A stretch of DNA of 64,000 nucleotides from Cytophagaceae bacterium (lineage in GTDB: Bacteria; Bacteroidota; Bacteroidia; Cytophagales; Spirosomataceae), in NCBI GenBank assembly GCA_947460975.1, contig CANHGO010000002.1, positions 62,001 to 126,000 on the forward strand, written 5' to 3'. A program made the position numbers and the translations under genes. Below the pieces are notes generated by a model. The model was not told the DNA's origin and searched no databases. It saw nothing but the letters and a program-made list of their open reading frames with translations. This document shows positions 1 through 9,683 of the stretch, piece after piece (position 1 is the first letter of the stretch; each line of letters opens with the position of its first letter).

Positions 1-456
1 CAAAATCCGCATAAAAAAAGCAAAAATTTATTACATGAGTTCGACCGACTTGATTTAGTTGAAAGGGCCATTGCCGATAATTTTGCTTTTAAATCCTGCG
101 ATATTGAATTTAGCTTAACTAAGCCATCATATACGATAGATACTTTGGTCCACTTAACGGAGCGCCATCCTACGAAAGAATTTTCATTGATTTTGGGAGG
201 TGATAATCTTGAGCAGTTTAAAAGTTGGAAAAATTTCGATAAGATACTTGATTATTTTAAGCTCTACGTATATCCCCGTGGTGAAATAGCCGCCTCAGAT
301 TTATGGCAACATAAGAGCATTATCAAGATTGACGCGCCTATTTTACAAATTTCGGCTACCTATATTAGAATTTGCATCCAAAATGGCAAGTCCATTAAAT
401 ATCTAGTTCCTGATCAAGTGGAGGCTTTAATCAGTCAGAAAAAATTTTACCTTTAG
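1..456 (+). CDS. nadD: nicotinate-nucleotide adenylyltransferase NadD (C-terminal part)
   Basis: Only the last 151 residues are present; the reading frame is open to the left edge, so the start lies outside the window. NadD transfers AMP from ATP to nicotinate mononucleotide in cytosolic NAD synthesis. The nucleotidyltransferase signature is visible: a PSYTIDTL segment, LILGGDNL, and near the end ISATYIR, the family's ISSTxIR nucleotide-binding motif. It is followed after 17 bases by comEC on the same strand. An ATG-initiated call would miss about 48 upstream residues that clearly belong to the protein. Confidence 0.93.
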   Translation, partial: QNPHKKSKNLLHEFDRLDLVERAIADNFAFKSCDIEFSLTKPSYTIDTLVHLTERHPTKEFSLILGGDNLEQFKSWKNFDKILDYFKLYVYPRGEIAASDLWQHKSIIKIDAPILQISATYIRICIQNGKSIKYLVPDQVEALISQKKFYL

Positions 457-473
457 GCCTTTCCGCCTAAGCT

Positions 474-2540
474 TTGTACTCTTTTTTCCTTCGTTTCCCT
501 TTTCTTCGAATTGCCATTTTATGGATGATTGGAATTTGCATGTATGCGTATTTTCCATTTTTCTCAACCCCATTTATTTATGTTTTAATGGTGCTATGGA
601 TGGCTGTTTTCATAGGGAGCTTTTTTAAGATTCGTTATTTCTTAAGTATTTCTTTTAGCTTATTATTGCCTATTGCTAGTTATTTAAACGCTGGCTTTAA
701 CACTCAGGCCCACTTAAACTTTGATCTTAAAAAGACAAATACGTTTGTTTTTGAGGTCATTGATTTTCCTGAAAACAAACCTAAATCAATCGGTTTGATC
801 GTTCGTTGCATTGCATTTTTAGACCAGAAGAACTGGAAAAAGGGCTCTGGTAATTTTAAATTATACCTTGCGAAAACGGCGAAGAGGCCTGTAAAAGGTA
901 GTCGATTGCTCGTACAATCTACCTTGATTCCTTTTTCCCAACCATCATTTCCCTTTGAAAAAAACTGGTCAGAATATTTTCAGGCCAAAGGAATTTATGG
1001 CTCCACATTTATTGCCAAAAATTCATTTGTGCTTTTAAATGAAGCTGCTGATAATAAAAATATAGTTTACTATTTCCACATTTGGCAATCTTTTTTAGCC
1101 CAACAATTAGAGCTTACCATGCATCCAGGGATCAATTTAGACGTGGCAAAAACGATGCTCTTAGGGGTTAAATCAAGTATTGACTTTGAAACCATGTCCG
1201 TCTACTCCTCTTTGGGGGCAATTCACATATTGTCGGTCTCGGGCTTGCATGTGGGACTTTTATATGCAGGGCTAAGTTTTATTTTCGGCTTTTTATTGCG
1301 AAAGGGCCGATATGGCAAAATGCTCTTTTTCATTTTAATGATGATTTTACTTTGGGCATATGCTGGAATTTCTGGTTTTTCTGATCCTGTTCTTAGGTCC
1401 GCTTGGATGTTCTCCTTGATGCTTTTTGCTAAGGCATTTTTGCACCATCAAAATGCAATTAATACATGGGCTTTCTCGTGTTTCGTGCTATTGGTGTGTA
1501 AGCCTATGGCATTGTTTGAACCTGGGTTTCAACTGTCTTATTTAGCTGTGTTGGGTTTAATTATATTCCAACAAAAATGGGCATCTCTGATAGAAATTAA
1601 TTTACCATATAAGCCTCTTCAATTTATTTTATCTAATACTTGGGACCTAACCTGCGTGGCTCTGGCAGCTCAAATTTTTACTTGGCCTTTAATAATTTAT
1701 TATTTTTATCAATTTCCCAATCCATTTTGGTTCTTATTGCTTAATCCAATTTTAATTGTGCTATCGACTATTTCACTCGGCACAGGATTCTTATTTATTA
1801 GTGCATCTCCTATTTTGGTTTTCCTTAAGCTTAATTTTTTGTTGCGATGGTTGGGTATCTTATTAGATTTTAGTTTTTCAATGTTGCATTTTGTCATGTT
1901 TAAGTTTGTCTTTTTTTTTCACCCGATCTTGCCATTCCTTAAAATTCACTTGATTGAAGTCTTCGTCTATTTTTTGCTTGTCGTATGCTTATGGTGTTGG
2001 TTGACTTTCCGAAAGCGATGGTATTTGTCATGGGTAATTTTTCTGATGTGTTTTGAATGTATATTTCATGTAATCCCTTCACGAAGCCATCCTCAATCTT
2101 TCTTGTCTCAATATAAGGGTTACCCCATTTTTGTCATGATTTCTGGAATGAAATCCTATTTTTTTGCTCCGGATGATTTGAGGTTGGACCCTCTTTGGAT
2201 ACAAGGCCACATGAGTCCGCTTTGGGCTAATGTGGGAGTTCGGGACACCTTGGGAATCTACTACAACCCCACGAAGAATTACAGTTGGCCTTATAAAAAC
2301 AACAAATTCATTCTTTTAAATAAAGCAGCCATTGGACCCAGAGGCTATGGATATACTGTGGTGGTATCTAAAACAGCTTCGCTAAAGAAACCTTACTGGT
2401 TACGCACTTGGGATCATTCCACTATACTAATTGCAAAGAAACCTTCGAGTTATTTTCAGTATTTATGGTCGAGTTATTATCCCAAGCATGAAAATCAGGA
2501 AGTAGATTTTTTGGATCAGAGAGCAGCGATTAGGTATTAA
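474..2540 (+). CDS. comEC: ComEC/Rec2-type DNA uptake channel protein, no C-terminal metallo-beta-lactamase domain
   Basis: Polytopic inner-membrane protein of 688 residues, the family that carries single-stranded DNA across the inner membrane in natural transformation. An N-terminal DUF4131-like part with membrane helices is followed by the Competence domain with the conserved SVSGLHV segment near residue 252 and GFQLSY near residue 350, then more membrane helices to about residue 540. The last 150 residues are soluble and show no HxHxDH metal motif, so the nuclease-like beta-lactamase domain of longer ComEC proteins is absent. The start is TTG 17 bases after nadD; an internal ATG at 525 would cut into the first membrane helix. 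A hairpin terminator follows directly. Confidence 0.85.
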   Translation: MYSFFLRFPFLRIAILWMIGICMYAYFPFFSTPFIYVLMVLWMAVFIGSFFKIRYFLSISFSLLLPIASYLNAGFNTQAHLNFDLKKTNTFVFEVIDFPENKPKSIGLIVRCIAFLDQKNWKKGSGNFKLYLAKTAKRPVKGSRLLVQSTLIPFSQPSFPFEKNWSEYFQAKGIYGSTFIAKNSFVLLNEAADNKNIVYYFHIWQSFLAQQLELTMHPGINLDVAKTMLLGVKSSIDFETMSVYSSLGAIHILSVSGLHVGLLYAGLSFIFGFLLRKGRYGKMLFFILMMILLWAYAGISGFSDPVLRSAWMFSLMLFAKAFLHHQNAINTWAFSCFVLLVCKPMALFEPGFQLSYLAVLGLIIFQQKWASLIEINLPYKPLQFILSNTWDLTCVALAAQIFTWPLIIYYFYQFPNPFWFLLLNPILIVLSTISLGTGFLFISASPILVFLKLNFLLRWLGILLDFSFSMLHFVMFKFVFFFHPILPFLKIHLIEVFVYFLLVVCLWCWLTFRKRWYLSWVIFLMCFECIFHVIPSRSHPQSFLSQYKGYPIFVMISGMKSYFFAPDDLRLDPLWIQGHMSPLWANVGVRDTLGIYYNPTKNYSWPYKNNKFILLNKAAIGPRGYGYTVVVSKTASLKKPYWLRTWDHSTILIAKKPSSYFQYLWSSYYPKHENQEVDFLDQRAAIRY

Positions 2541-2569
2541 AAAAGACTACCTGTTGGGGTAGTCTTTTT
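2541..2569. terminator. bidirectional terminator between comEC and typA
   Basis: A perfect 11-base stem (AAAAGACTACC with GGTAGTCTTTT) and a six-base loop. The A-run on one side and T-run on the other let it end transcripts from both converging genes. Confidence 0.85.
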
Positions 2570-2572
2570 GTC

Positions 2573-4381
2573 TTAGCTTGGTTTTTTCTCATTGCGTTTA
2601 CGCTCATTCGGATCTAGCCAAATTTTACGCATTCGAAGTGATTTAGGAGTAATTTCTAAATATTCATCCTTTTGGATAAACTCCATACATTCTTCTAAAG
2701 AGAAATTTAATTTAGGCGCAATTTTAGCGTTTGTATCTGTTCCAGAAGCACGCATATTCGTTAATTGCTTGGCATTTTGTAGGTTAACTTCAATGTCATT
2801 TTGACGATTATGCTCTCCTACAACCATTCCTGTATAAACCTCTTCACCTGGATCGATGAAAAATACGCCTCTATCTTGTAATTTATCTATCGCGTATGGA
2901 ATAGCAGCTCCCGTATTCATGGATATTAATGATCCGTTGATACGTCCTGGAATAGGTCCTTTAAAAGGCTCATAAGCGGTAAAACGGTGTGCCATAATGG
3001 CTTCACCAAATGTTGCGGTTAATACTTTTGATCTTAAACCGATTAAACCCCTAGAAGGTATATTGAATTCTAAATGTTGAAGGTCACCTTTTGGTTCCAT
3101 AATCAACAATTCTCCTTTTCCTTGAGTGGCAAGTTCAATTACCTTTCCGGCAACTTCCGCAGGTACATCTACAACTAAAGTTTCAATAGGCTCTAAACGC
3201 TCCCCATTTTCACCTTCTTTGAAAATTACTTGAGGTTGGCCTACTTGTAACTCATATCCTTCCCGACGCATCGTTTCAATGAGCACGGATAAATGTAAAA
3301 TTCCTCGACCAAAAACTAAGAATTTATCTTCACTCTCGGTGGTCATTACTTTTAATGCCAAATTCTTTTCAGTCTCCTTGAATAAACGCTCACGAATATG
3401 ACGAGAAGTAACCAATTTCCCCTCTTTTCCAAAAAATGGAGAGTTGTTGATCGTAAACAACATATTCATAGTAGGTTCGTCGATAGCAATACGGTCCAAC
3501 GCCTCCGGATTTTCAGCATCAGCAACTGTGTCGCCAATTTCAAAATCTTCAATACCAGTAATGGCACAAATTTCGCCGCATTCTACTTTTTCCACCTTCA
3601 CTTTACCTAAACCCTCAAATACTTGAAGTTCCTTGATACGCATTTTCTTGGTACTTCCATCTGCTTTACAAAGGGCAATTTGCATTCCCTCTGTTAAAGT
3701 TCCTCTTTCTAAACGCCCGATGGCAATACGACCCACAAAAGATGAATAATCTAATGAGGTGATTTGCATTTGGGGAGTTCCTTCTTGAACTTTGGATGCA
3801 GGTATGTTTTTAATAATAGAATCTAATAATGCTATGATATTATCTGTAGGAACCTTCCAATCTTCACTCATCCACCCTTGCTTCGAAGATCCATAGATAC
3901 AAGGAAAATCTAATTGCTCCTCTGATGCATCCAAATTGAACATTAAGTCAAAAACTTGCTCATGAACTTCATCTGGACGACAATTCTCCTTGTCTACTTT
4001 GTTGACTACAACAATCGGTTTAAGACCTAAAGCAATCGCCTTAGATAAAACGAAACGAGTTTGAGGCATTGGGCCTTCAAATGCGTCAACTAACAGTAAA
4101 ACACCATCAGCCATACGTAAAACACGCTCTACTTCTCCTCCAAAGTCGGCGTGACCAGGAGTGTCAATAATATTGATCTTTACCCCATTGTAACGTACGG
4201 ATACGTTTTTTGAAGTAATTGTTATGCCTCGCTCACGCTCTAAATCATTATTATCTAGAATTAAATCTCCAAACTCTTGGTTCTCTCTAAATATTTTTGA
4301 GGCGTGAATAATTTTGTCGACTAAAGTAGTTTTACCGTGGTCAACGTGGGCAATAATGGCAATGTTGCGGATGCTTTGCAT
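2573..4381 (-). CDS. typA: translational GTPase TypA/BipA
   Basis: Ribosome-binding GTPase of 602 residues, the usual family length, involved in ribosome assembly and stress or low-temperature growth. The G1 motif AHVDHGKTT lies near residues 10-18, DTPGH marks G3 and NKVDK marks G4. Elongation-factor domains II, III and V follow, and the TypA-specific C-terminal half holds IPSRGLIGLRS. Transcribed alone, with a TAnnTTTG box 29-36 bases upstream of the ATG and a shared terminator after the stop. Confidence 0.96.
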   Translation of the reverse strand: MQSIRNIAIIAHVDHGKTTLVDKIIHASKIFRENQEFGDLILDNNDLERERGITITSKNVSVRYNGVKINIIDTPGHADFGGEVERVLRMADGVLLLVDAFEGPMPQTRFVLSKAIALGLKPIVVVNKVDKENCRPDEVHEQVFDLMFNLDASEEQLDFPCIYGSSKQGWMSEDWKVPTDNIIALLDSIIKNIPASKVQEGTPQMQITSLDYSSFVGRIAIGRLERGTLTEGMQIALCKADGSTKKMRIKELQVFEGLGKVKVEKVECGEICAITGIEDFEIGDTVADAENPEALDRIAIDEPTMNMLFTINNSPFFGKEGKLVTSRHIRERLFKETEKNLALKVMTTESEDKFLVFGRGILHLSVLIETMRREGYELQVGQPQVIFKEGENGERLEPIETLVVDVPAEVAGKVIELATQGKGELLIMEPKGDLQHLEFNIPSRGLIGLRSKVLTATFGEAIMAHRFTAYEPFKGPIPGRINGSLISMNTGAAIPYAIDKLQDRGVFFIDPGEEVYTGMVVGEHNRQNDIEVNLQNAKQLTNMRASGTDTNAKIAPKLNFSLEECMEFIQKDEYLEITPKSLRMRKIWLDPNERKRNEKKPS

Positions 4382-4409
4382 AAAATGAAGGCTCGTAAAT
4401 TTTAAGGTG

Positions 4410-4417
4410 CAAAGGTA
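4410..4417 (-). promoter_or_regulatory. promoter -7 box of typA
   Basis: TACCTTTG on the minus strand, an exact match to the Bacteroidota TAnnTTTG -7 element. A TTG -33 box at 19-20 bases is not seen. Expected transcript start is about 20-25 bases before the typA ATG. Confidence 0.6.
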
Positions 4418-4468
4418 TGGATTATTTCTTTGAAAAGTACTATTTGAATTAAATTACCATACTCGAAT

Positions 4469-6421
4469 TTAATCAATCGACTTTTGTGTATTGATTACCT
4501 TAGTTTTTGTAGGATATTCTTGTAAAATTTTGGCTAAAATGCTGTTTGAGTCGATTCCGCAAAATTCATATAGTTCTTTTTGTTCTCCATGCTCAACAAT
4601 CATGTCGGCAATTCCTAGTCGGATTATTTTGGATTGATATTGATGGTCTACCATAAACTCGGCAATGGCAGATCCAAAACCGCCTTGAATCGCCGCATCC
4701 TCGACTGTAATTATGGTTTTAAATGCTTTGAAAATACCATGCAATAATCGCTCGTCAAGGGGTTTGACAAAACGCATATCATATAATGCCGGATTTAGGC
4801 CTTTTTGTTGGGCCAATTCGACTGCCTTTTGTGCTTCATTCCCAATATGACCAATGCTTAATATGGCTACATTTTCTCCTTTTATTAGTTCTAAACCTGT
4901 GCCAATTTCAATGCTTTCAAGCGAAGTTTTCCACGCCGGCATAACACCTTCACCTCTAGGATAGCGAATCGTAATGGCTTGATTCAGCTCTTTAAATGAG
5001 TCTAAGGAGGCTGTAAACATCATATTTCTGAGTTCCTGTTCATTTCTAGGTGCGGCTACAATCATATTCGGGAGAGCCCTCATGAACGCAAAGTCATAGA
5101 GCCCATGATGCGTGGGACCATCAGCCCCTGCGAGGCCTGCACGATCTAAACAAAAGATTACCGGTAATTTTTGCAAACAAACATCATGCACTACTTGGTC
5201 GTACCCTCTTTGCATGAATGAACTATAAATATTACAAAAAACAGTCAGTCCTTGCGTAGCTAATCCTGCAGAAAATGTAACGGCATGTTGCTCGGCGATA
5301 CCTACGTCAAATGCTCTATCTGGCATTTCACGCATCATAATATTCAAGGAGGATCCTGATGGCATCGCAGGTGTGACCCCCATAATTTTGGGATTCTTCT
5401 CTGCTAGCTCTAATAGGGTATGTCCAAAAACCTCTTGGTATTTTGGAGGCTGAGGATTATCAAAAGTCTTTTTGTGAATCTCGCCCGTTAATTTATCGAA
5501 TTTTCCAGGGGCATGCCATAAGGTTTGGTCCTTCTCGGCTAAACTATACCCTTTGCCTTTTGTCGTAATGCAATGCAATATTTTAGGCCCAGGAATATCT
5601 TTCAAATCATTTAACACAGTGGTTAAGTATCCTATATCATGGCCGTCAATGGGGCCAAAATACCTAAGATTTAATGACTCAAATAAATTACTTTGTTTTA
5701 ATAAAGTTGCTTTAAGTCCATTTTCGATTTTGGATACAATTTCTTGGGCCGATTTACCAAATGTTGACATTTTTCCCAACAAATTCCAAACGTCATCCTT
5801 CACCTTATTATAGGTATGAGATGTTCTAATATCTGTTAAATACTCTTTCAATGCACCCACATTCGGGTCTATGGCCATGCAATTATCATTTAAGATAATT
5901 AGCATGTTGTTTGGAATGTCTCCTGCGTGATTCATCGCTTCAAACGCCATTCCAGCGGTCATGGATCCATCCCCTATTACGGCAATATGTTGCTTTTGGA
6001 ATTCTTTTTTGTAACGAGATGCCACCGCCATTCCTAAAGCGGCTGAAATAGAGGTAGACGAATGCCCTACGCCAAACGTATCAAAAATGCTTTCGGATCT
6101 TTTTGGAAATCCACTAATGCCTCCTAATAGTCGGTTTGTATGAAAAACATCCTTTCTTCCAGTAAGTATTTTATGGCCATAAGCTTGATGCCCAACATCC
6201 CATACTAATTGGTCTTCAGGTGTATTGAAAACATAATGTAGGGCTACAGTTAATTCGGTTACTCCCAAAGAAGCTCCAAAATGCCCCCCATTAACAGAAA
6301 CATGATCGATGATAAACTGCCTTAATTCGTCACATATTTTAGGCAATTCTGACGGGGAAAGGCTCCTAAGATCTGCTGGAGAATGTATTTTACTTAATAA
6401 TGGACCAGCTTTGAATTGCAT
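4469..6421 (-). CDS. dxs: 1-deoxy-D-xylulose-5-phosphate synthase
   Basis: Thiamine-diphosphate enzyme of 650 residues that condenses pyruvate and glyceraldehyde 3-phosphate, the first step of the MEP isoprenoid pathway. The N-terminal domain has the GDGSMTAG...NDN thiamine-diphosphate and magnesium motif, the central domain has GIAEQHAV with the catalytic glutamate and DRAGLAGADGPTHHG, and a transketolase C-terminal domain completes it. Monocistronic by layout. A one-mismatch -7 box (TACCTTTA, 6465-6472) lies 44-51 bases before the ATG. Dxr and IspH of the same pathway are elsewhere in the window. Confidence 0.96.
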   Translation of the reverse strand: MQFKAGPLLSKIHSPADLRSLSPSELPKICDELRQFIIDHVSVNGGHFGASLGVTELTVALHYVFNTPEDQLVWDVGHQAYGHKILTGRKDVFHTNRLLGGISGFPKRSESIFDTFGVGHSSTSISAALGMAVASRYKKEFQKQHIAVIGDGSMTAGMAFEAMNHAGDIPNNMLIILNDNCMAIDPNVGALKEYLTDIRTSHTYNKVKDDVWNLLGKMSTFGKSAQEIVSKIENGLKATLLKQSNLFESLNLRYFGPIDGHDIGYLTTVLNDLKDIPGPKILHCITTKGKGYSLAEKDQTLWHAPGKFDKLTGEIHKKTFDNPQPPKYQEVFGHTLLELAEKNPKIMGVTPAMPSGSSLNIMMREMPDRAFDVGIAEQHAVTFSAGLATQGLTVFCNIYSSFMQRGYDQVVHDVCLQKLPVIFCLDRAGLAGADGPTHHGLYDFAFMRALPNMIVAAPRNEQELRNMMFTASLDSFKELNQAITIRYPRGEGVMPAWKTSLESIEIGTGLELIKGENVAILSIGHIGNEAQKAVELAQQKGLNPALYDMRFVKPLDERLLHGIFKAFKTIITVEDAAIQGGFGSAIAEFMVDHQYQSKIIRLGIADMIVEHGEQKELYEFCGIDSNSILAKILQEYPTKTKVINTQKSID

Positions 6422-6487
6422 AAATTAATAATTAAAATTACCCGAAGGTGAATATCAAACAATGTAAAGGTAAAAATGTTTTTAGGC

Positions 6488-7354
6488 TTATTCGTTTTTT
6501 TGACTCGCTTTAAACAACCTCCTTTTTTCGTATTTACTCAAACTATCATACCCAGATTTAGAAATTTTATCTAAAATTTGGTTCAGCTCTTCTTCTACAA
6601 CTTCTTGATTATCCTGTTCATTCACAGATTCATAAATTCTTTTTTGAGCCACTTTTACAAAAGAAAACACTTTTTCTTCTTTGACAAAAACACTCTTTTT
6701 TTGCGGGAGTTGAAAATAAAATCCATAAATAAAACCCATTAATCCACCACCCAAATGCGCAATATTTCCTCCGGCATTCGTCCCAGTAGTTTCAATGAAT
6801 GACCAAATTAGATAAAATGCAGCCACATATTTAATCTGCACATCGCCAATAAAAAATAAATGAATGCGATAAGTGGGCTTAATGGTTGCCGCGGCAACCA
6901 CAATGGCAAATACCCCAGCTGATGCCCCATTTAGGTAGGTAGGCCCTTTTAAAATGAAATAAGAGAAGCTGTTCACTAAAAGCAAATAAGCAACTGCCCC
7001 TGATAATCCACCCCAAATAAACAATTTTACGATTCGTTCGGAACCTATAAAGTCTTGAATAATTATTCCAAACCAAAAAAGGAACATCATATTAAAAAGC
7101 AGATGGAATAATTCAATATGAATAAAGAAGTAAGTGAATACTGTCCAAGGCTCCTTAAGTACAATTGCGGGCGTTGACGATAGCGTTAAATGCTCCAATG
7201 TAGCTGCAAATATTTCTTCGTGGCCCGCCAGAATAAGCGTGACTTTGCCAACCATCAAACCAAGAAATATAAAAATATTAAAAGCAATAAGCTTTTTTAG
7301 TCCTTGATTGGGACTATTAAATATCATTTTTATATCGAACCAAATACTTTTCAT
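6488..7354 (-). CDS. rhomboid family intramembrane serine protease (first of a tandem pair)
   Basis: Membrane protein of 288 residues that cleaves transmembrane substrates within the bilayer. About six hydrophobic segments lie between residues 22 and 215. Catalytic elements are all present: HLLFNM near residue 85-89, the serine of GASAG at about residue 145 and the histidine of AHLGG at about residue 200. A charged cytoplasmic tail of about 70 residues follows. It begins one base after a second rhomboid gene and lies third in the cysS operon. Its substrate cannot be read from the sequence. Confidence 0.88.
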   Translation of the reverse strand: MKSIWFDIKMIFNSPNQGLKKLIAFNIFIFLGLMVGKVTLILAGHEEIFAATLEHLTLSSTPAIVLKEPWTVFTYFFIHIELFHLLFNMMFLFWFGIIIQDFIGSERIVKLFIWGGLSGAVAYLLLVNSFSYFILKGPTYLNGASAGVFAIVVAAATIKPTYRIHLFFIGDVQIKYVAAFYLIWSFIETTGTNAGGNIAHLGGGLMGFIYGFYFQLPQKKSVFVKEEKVFSFVKVAQKRIYESVNEQDNQEVVEEELNQILDKISKSGYDSLSKYEKRRLFKASQKNE

Positions 7355-7355
7355 C

Positions 7356-8090
7356 TTAAAAAAATGTATTTCTTTTAGTGCCCCAATATTTTAAAAGAAT
7401 GACTGCAAAAATCATTCCGCCAATATGTGCGAAGTGCGCCACATTATCTCCTTCACTTTGCTGTATTCCCTGATAAAGCTCGTATAATCCATAAAAACTC
7501 ACAAAATATTTAGCTTTAATTGGAATTGGGAATGGGAATAGAAACATTTCTGAATTTGGGAATAAATAACCAAAAGCCATTAAAATTCCAAAAATAGCCC
7601 CTGATGCTCCGCCTACAACACTGCGGTTTATAAACTCAGCATAATTAGTCCTGACCCAATCTGAATTAACAGGTTCAATAGGACTGATGACACTAAAATG
7701 CTGAACGTAGTCCGTCAAATTAAATGAACTCGGATTAGATAAAACCAATTCGGTTGCCCTTCTGAAATCCGCGAAATCAATAAAATGCTGAATACCCATG
7801 TACAATAACCCAGCGCCAATGCCACAGAAAAAGTAAAAAAACAAGAATCTTTGTGCGCCCCAAACTCGTTCAAGCAATGACCCAAACATAAAAAGCCCAA
7901 ACATGTTGCTCAATAGATGCATAAAATTTGCATGAACAAACATATACGTGACCACCTGGAAAAAATAAAAATCTCTTGCTTGAAAGTAGTGTAACGTAAA
8001 CAAATCTTCGGGTAAGGCGCCTTTTCCTAAAAAAAGAACAACATTAACGATGATTAAATTACGAACGGTAGGTGTTAAGTTTCTAAACAT
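7356..8090 (-). CDS. rhomboid family intramembrane serine protease (second of a tandem pair)
   Basis: Rhomboid protease of 244 residues with HLLSNM near residues 58-63, GASGAIFG with the nucleophile at about residue 163, and AHIGG with the histidine at about residue 222. A soluble insertion of roughly 50 residues (about 102-155) separates membrane helices before the catalytic serine. The ATG at 8090 is preferred, since MFRNLTP followed by a membrane helix is a normal rhomboid beginning and it leaves a 4-base gap to cysS; an upstream ATG at 8117 would overlap cysS by 23 bases. Confidence 0.87.
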   Translation of the reverse strand: MFRNLTPTVRNLIIVNVVLFLGKGALPEDLFTLHYFQARDFYFFQVVTYMFVHANFMHLLSNMFGLFMFGSLLERVWGAQRFLFFYFFCGIGAGLLYMGIQHFIDFADFRRATELVLSNPSSFNLTDYVQHFSVISPIEPVNSDWVRTNYAEFINRSVVGGASGAIFGILMAFGYLFPNSEMFLFPFPIPIKAKYFVSFYGLYELYQGIQQSEGDNVAHFAHIGGMIFAVILLKYWGTKRNTFF

Positions 8091-8094
8091 ATTT

Positions 8095-9585
8095 TTATTC
8101 TTCAAATCCCCAATCAATTGAGTTTTTCATGTCTTTAATAATCAGCCCCATTGATTTGAATGTGGCTCTTATTTCATCTACCTTATCATATTTTCGTTGG
8201 TCCTTAAACTCTTTATATAGTGATAATAAGCCGTCCACTAACACGTCTGAGTTTTCAGGTGTTTCCATCGTCAAGCCTAATACGTCTTCTAAAAAGAGCA
8301 CGTAATTTGTTTTTAAAGCTTCAAAGGTGCTTAGACTGATGGACTCAAAGGTGAGTGTTCCCGTATGTAATTGATTTATTTTTTTCAACAAATTAAACAA
8401 ATGCGCAATCGTCACAGCGGTGTTTAAGTCGTCATTCATCCCATCGTAACAACCCTGAATCGAACTTAAAATATCTGCTTCTTGGTCGGAGTCTACCTGC
8501 ATGGAAATATCCCGAGGATATTCCATTTTTTTGACGATTCTTAACCCATTTGCTATTCGTTTATACCCTTTCTGTGAAGCTTTTAAGGCCTCATTTGAAA
8601 AATCTAACGTGCTTCGATACTGCGATTGCAGCATAAAAAAGCGAACGGTCATCGGACTATATGCCTGCTCTAATAATGGGTGATTTCCAGTAATTAATTC
8701 TTTCGGTAAAAAGGAATTGCCCAATGATTTACTCATTTTTTGGCCATTAACAGTAAGCATATTGGTATGCATCCAATATCGGACAGGGGCTTCACCATAG
8801 GCAGCTGTGGCCTGTGCAATTTCACACTCATGATGTGGGAATTTCAAGTCCATTCCTCCTCCATGTATGTCAAATTTATTGCCTAAATATTTATGACTCA
8901 TGCAAGTACATTCAAGGTGCCAACCAGGAAATCCTTCTCCCCAAGGCGAATTCCAGCGCATGATATGTTCAGGGGATGCTTTTTTCCAAAGGGCAAAATC
9001 CAAAGGACTTTTTTTCTCTCCAACACCGTCTAAATCTCTCGTTTCAGTAAGTAAATCGTCTAAAATCCGACCCGATAAATTTCCATAATCACCCCCTTGT
9101 TTATTATATGTTTCTATATCAAAATAAATAGAGCCATTGGATTCATAGGCTATACCTTTATTTAACAGGTTTTGTGTGGTCTCTATTTGCTCGACGATAT
9201 GCCCCGTAGCGGAAGGTTCAATACTTGGAGGTAATAAATTAAATGTTTGCAGAACGTGGTGAAAATCTTGTGTATAGCGATGAACAATTTCCATGGGCTC
9301 TAGCTTTTCCAATTTGGCCATTTTGCCAATCTTATCCTCTCCTTCGTCTCCGTCGCCCACTAAATGTCCCACATCTGTGATATTTCTTACATATCGAACC
9401 TTATAGCCTATGTGGCTTAGGTATCTATATAAAATATCAAATGAAGTAAATGTCCTAAGATTCCCTAAATGCACATAGTTATAAACAGTCGGGCCACAAA
9501 CATACAATCCCACATGTGGCGCGTTGAGCGCTACAAAAACTTCCTTTTCGCGACTGAGTGTATTATATAATTTTAATGGCTGCAT
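8095..9585 (-). CDS. cysS: cysteine-tRNA ligase
   Basis: Class I aminoacyl-tRNA synthetase of 496 residues charging tRNA-Cys. The N-terminus shows YVCGPTVYNYVHLGN, with the zinc-binding cysteine and the HIGH-type motif. A second zinc segment (CTCMSH...HHECE) is central, and KMSKSLGN is the second ATP signature. The C-terminal helical anticodon region is present. First gene of an operon with two rhomboids. A TAGTTTTG promoter and a perfect inverted repeat occupy its leader. Confidence 0.97.
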   Translation of the reverse strand: MQPLKLYNTLSREKEVFVALNAPHVGLYVCGPTVYNYVHLGNLRTFTSFDILYRYLSHIGYKVRYVRNITDVGHLVGDGDEGEDKIGKMAKLEKLEPMEIVHRYTQDFHHVLQTFNLLPPSIEPSATGHIVEQIETTQNLLNKGIAYESNGSIYFDIETYNKQGGDYGNLSGRILDDLLTETRDLDGVGEKKSPLDFALWKKASPEHIMRWNSPWGEGFPGWHLECTCMSHKYLGNKFDIHGGGMDLKFPHHECEIAQATAAYGEAPVRYWMHTNMLTVNGQKMSKSLGNSFLPKELITGNHPLLEQAYSPMTVRFFMLQSQYRSTLDFSNEALKASQKGYKRIANGLRIVKKMEYPRDISMQVDSDQEADILSSIQGCYDGMNDDLNTAVTIAHLFNLLKKINQLHTGTLTFESISLSTFEALKTNYVLFLEDVLGLTMETPENSDVLVDGLLSLYKEFKDQRKYDKVDEIRATFKSMGLIIKDMKNSIDWGFEE

Positions 9586-9600
9586 CTAGACTATTGCTGT

Positions 9601-9624
9601 CCTTATATAGAAATTTATATAAGG
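9601..9624. repeat. perfect 9-base inverted repeat in the cysS leader
   Basis: CCTTATATA, six bases, then TATATAAGG, with no mismatch. It sits 16-39 bases before the cysS ATG and downstream of the putative promoter, so it would be transcribed as a hairpin or serve as an operator. No run of T follows it on the minus strand, so it is not a plain terminator. Confidence 0.7.
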
Positions 9625-9655
9625 TATTAAAATTACTGCGATTCTTTTAAATCAC

Positions 9656-9683
9656 CAAAACTATTATTGCTTAGTCGAATCAA
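9656..9683 (-). promoter_or_regulatory. promoter of the cysS-rhomboid operon
   Basis: TAGTTTTG (9656-9663) with a TTG (9681-9683) 17 bases upstream on the minus strand, fitting the Bacteroidota -7/-33 pattern with a slightly short spacer. Predicted leader is about 65 bases. Confidence 0.55.
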
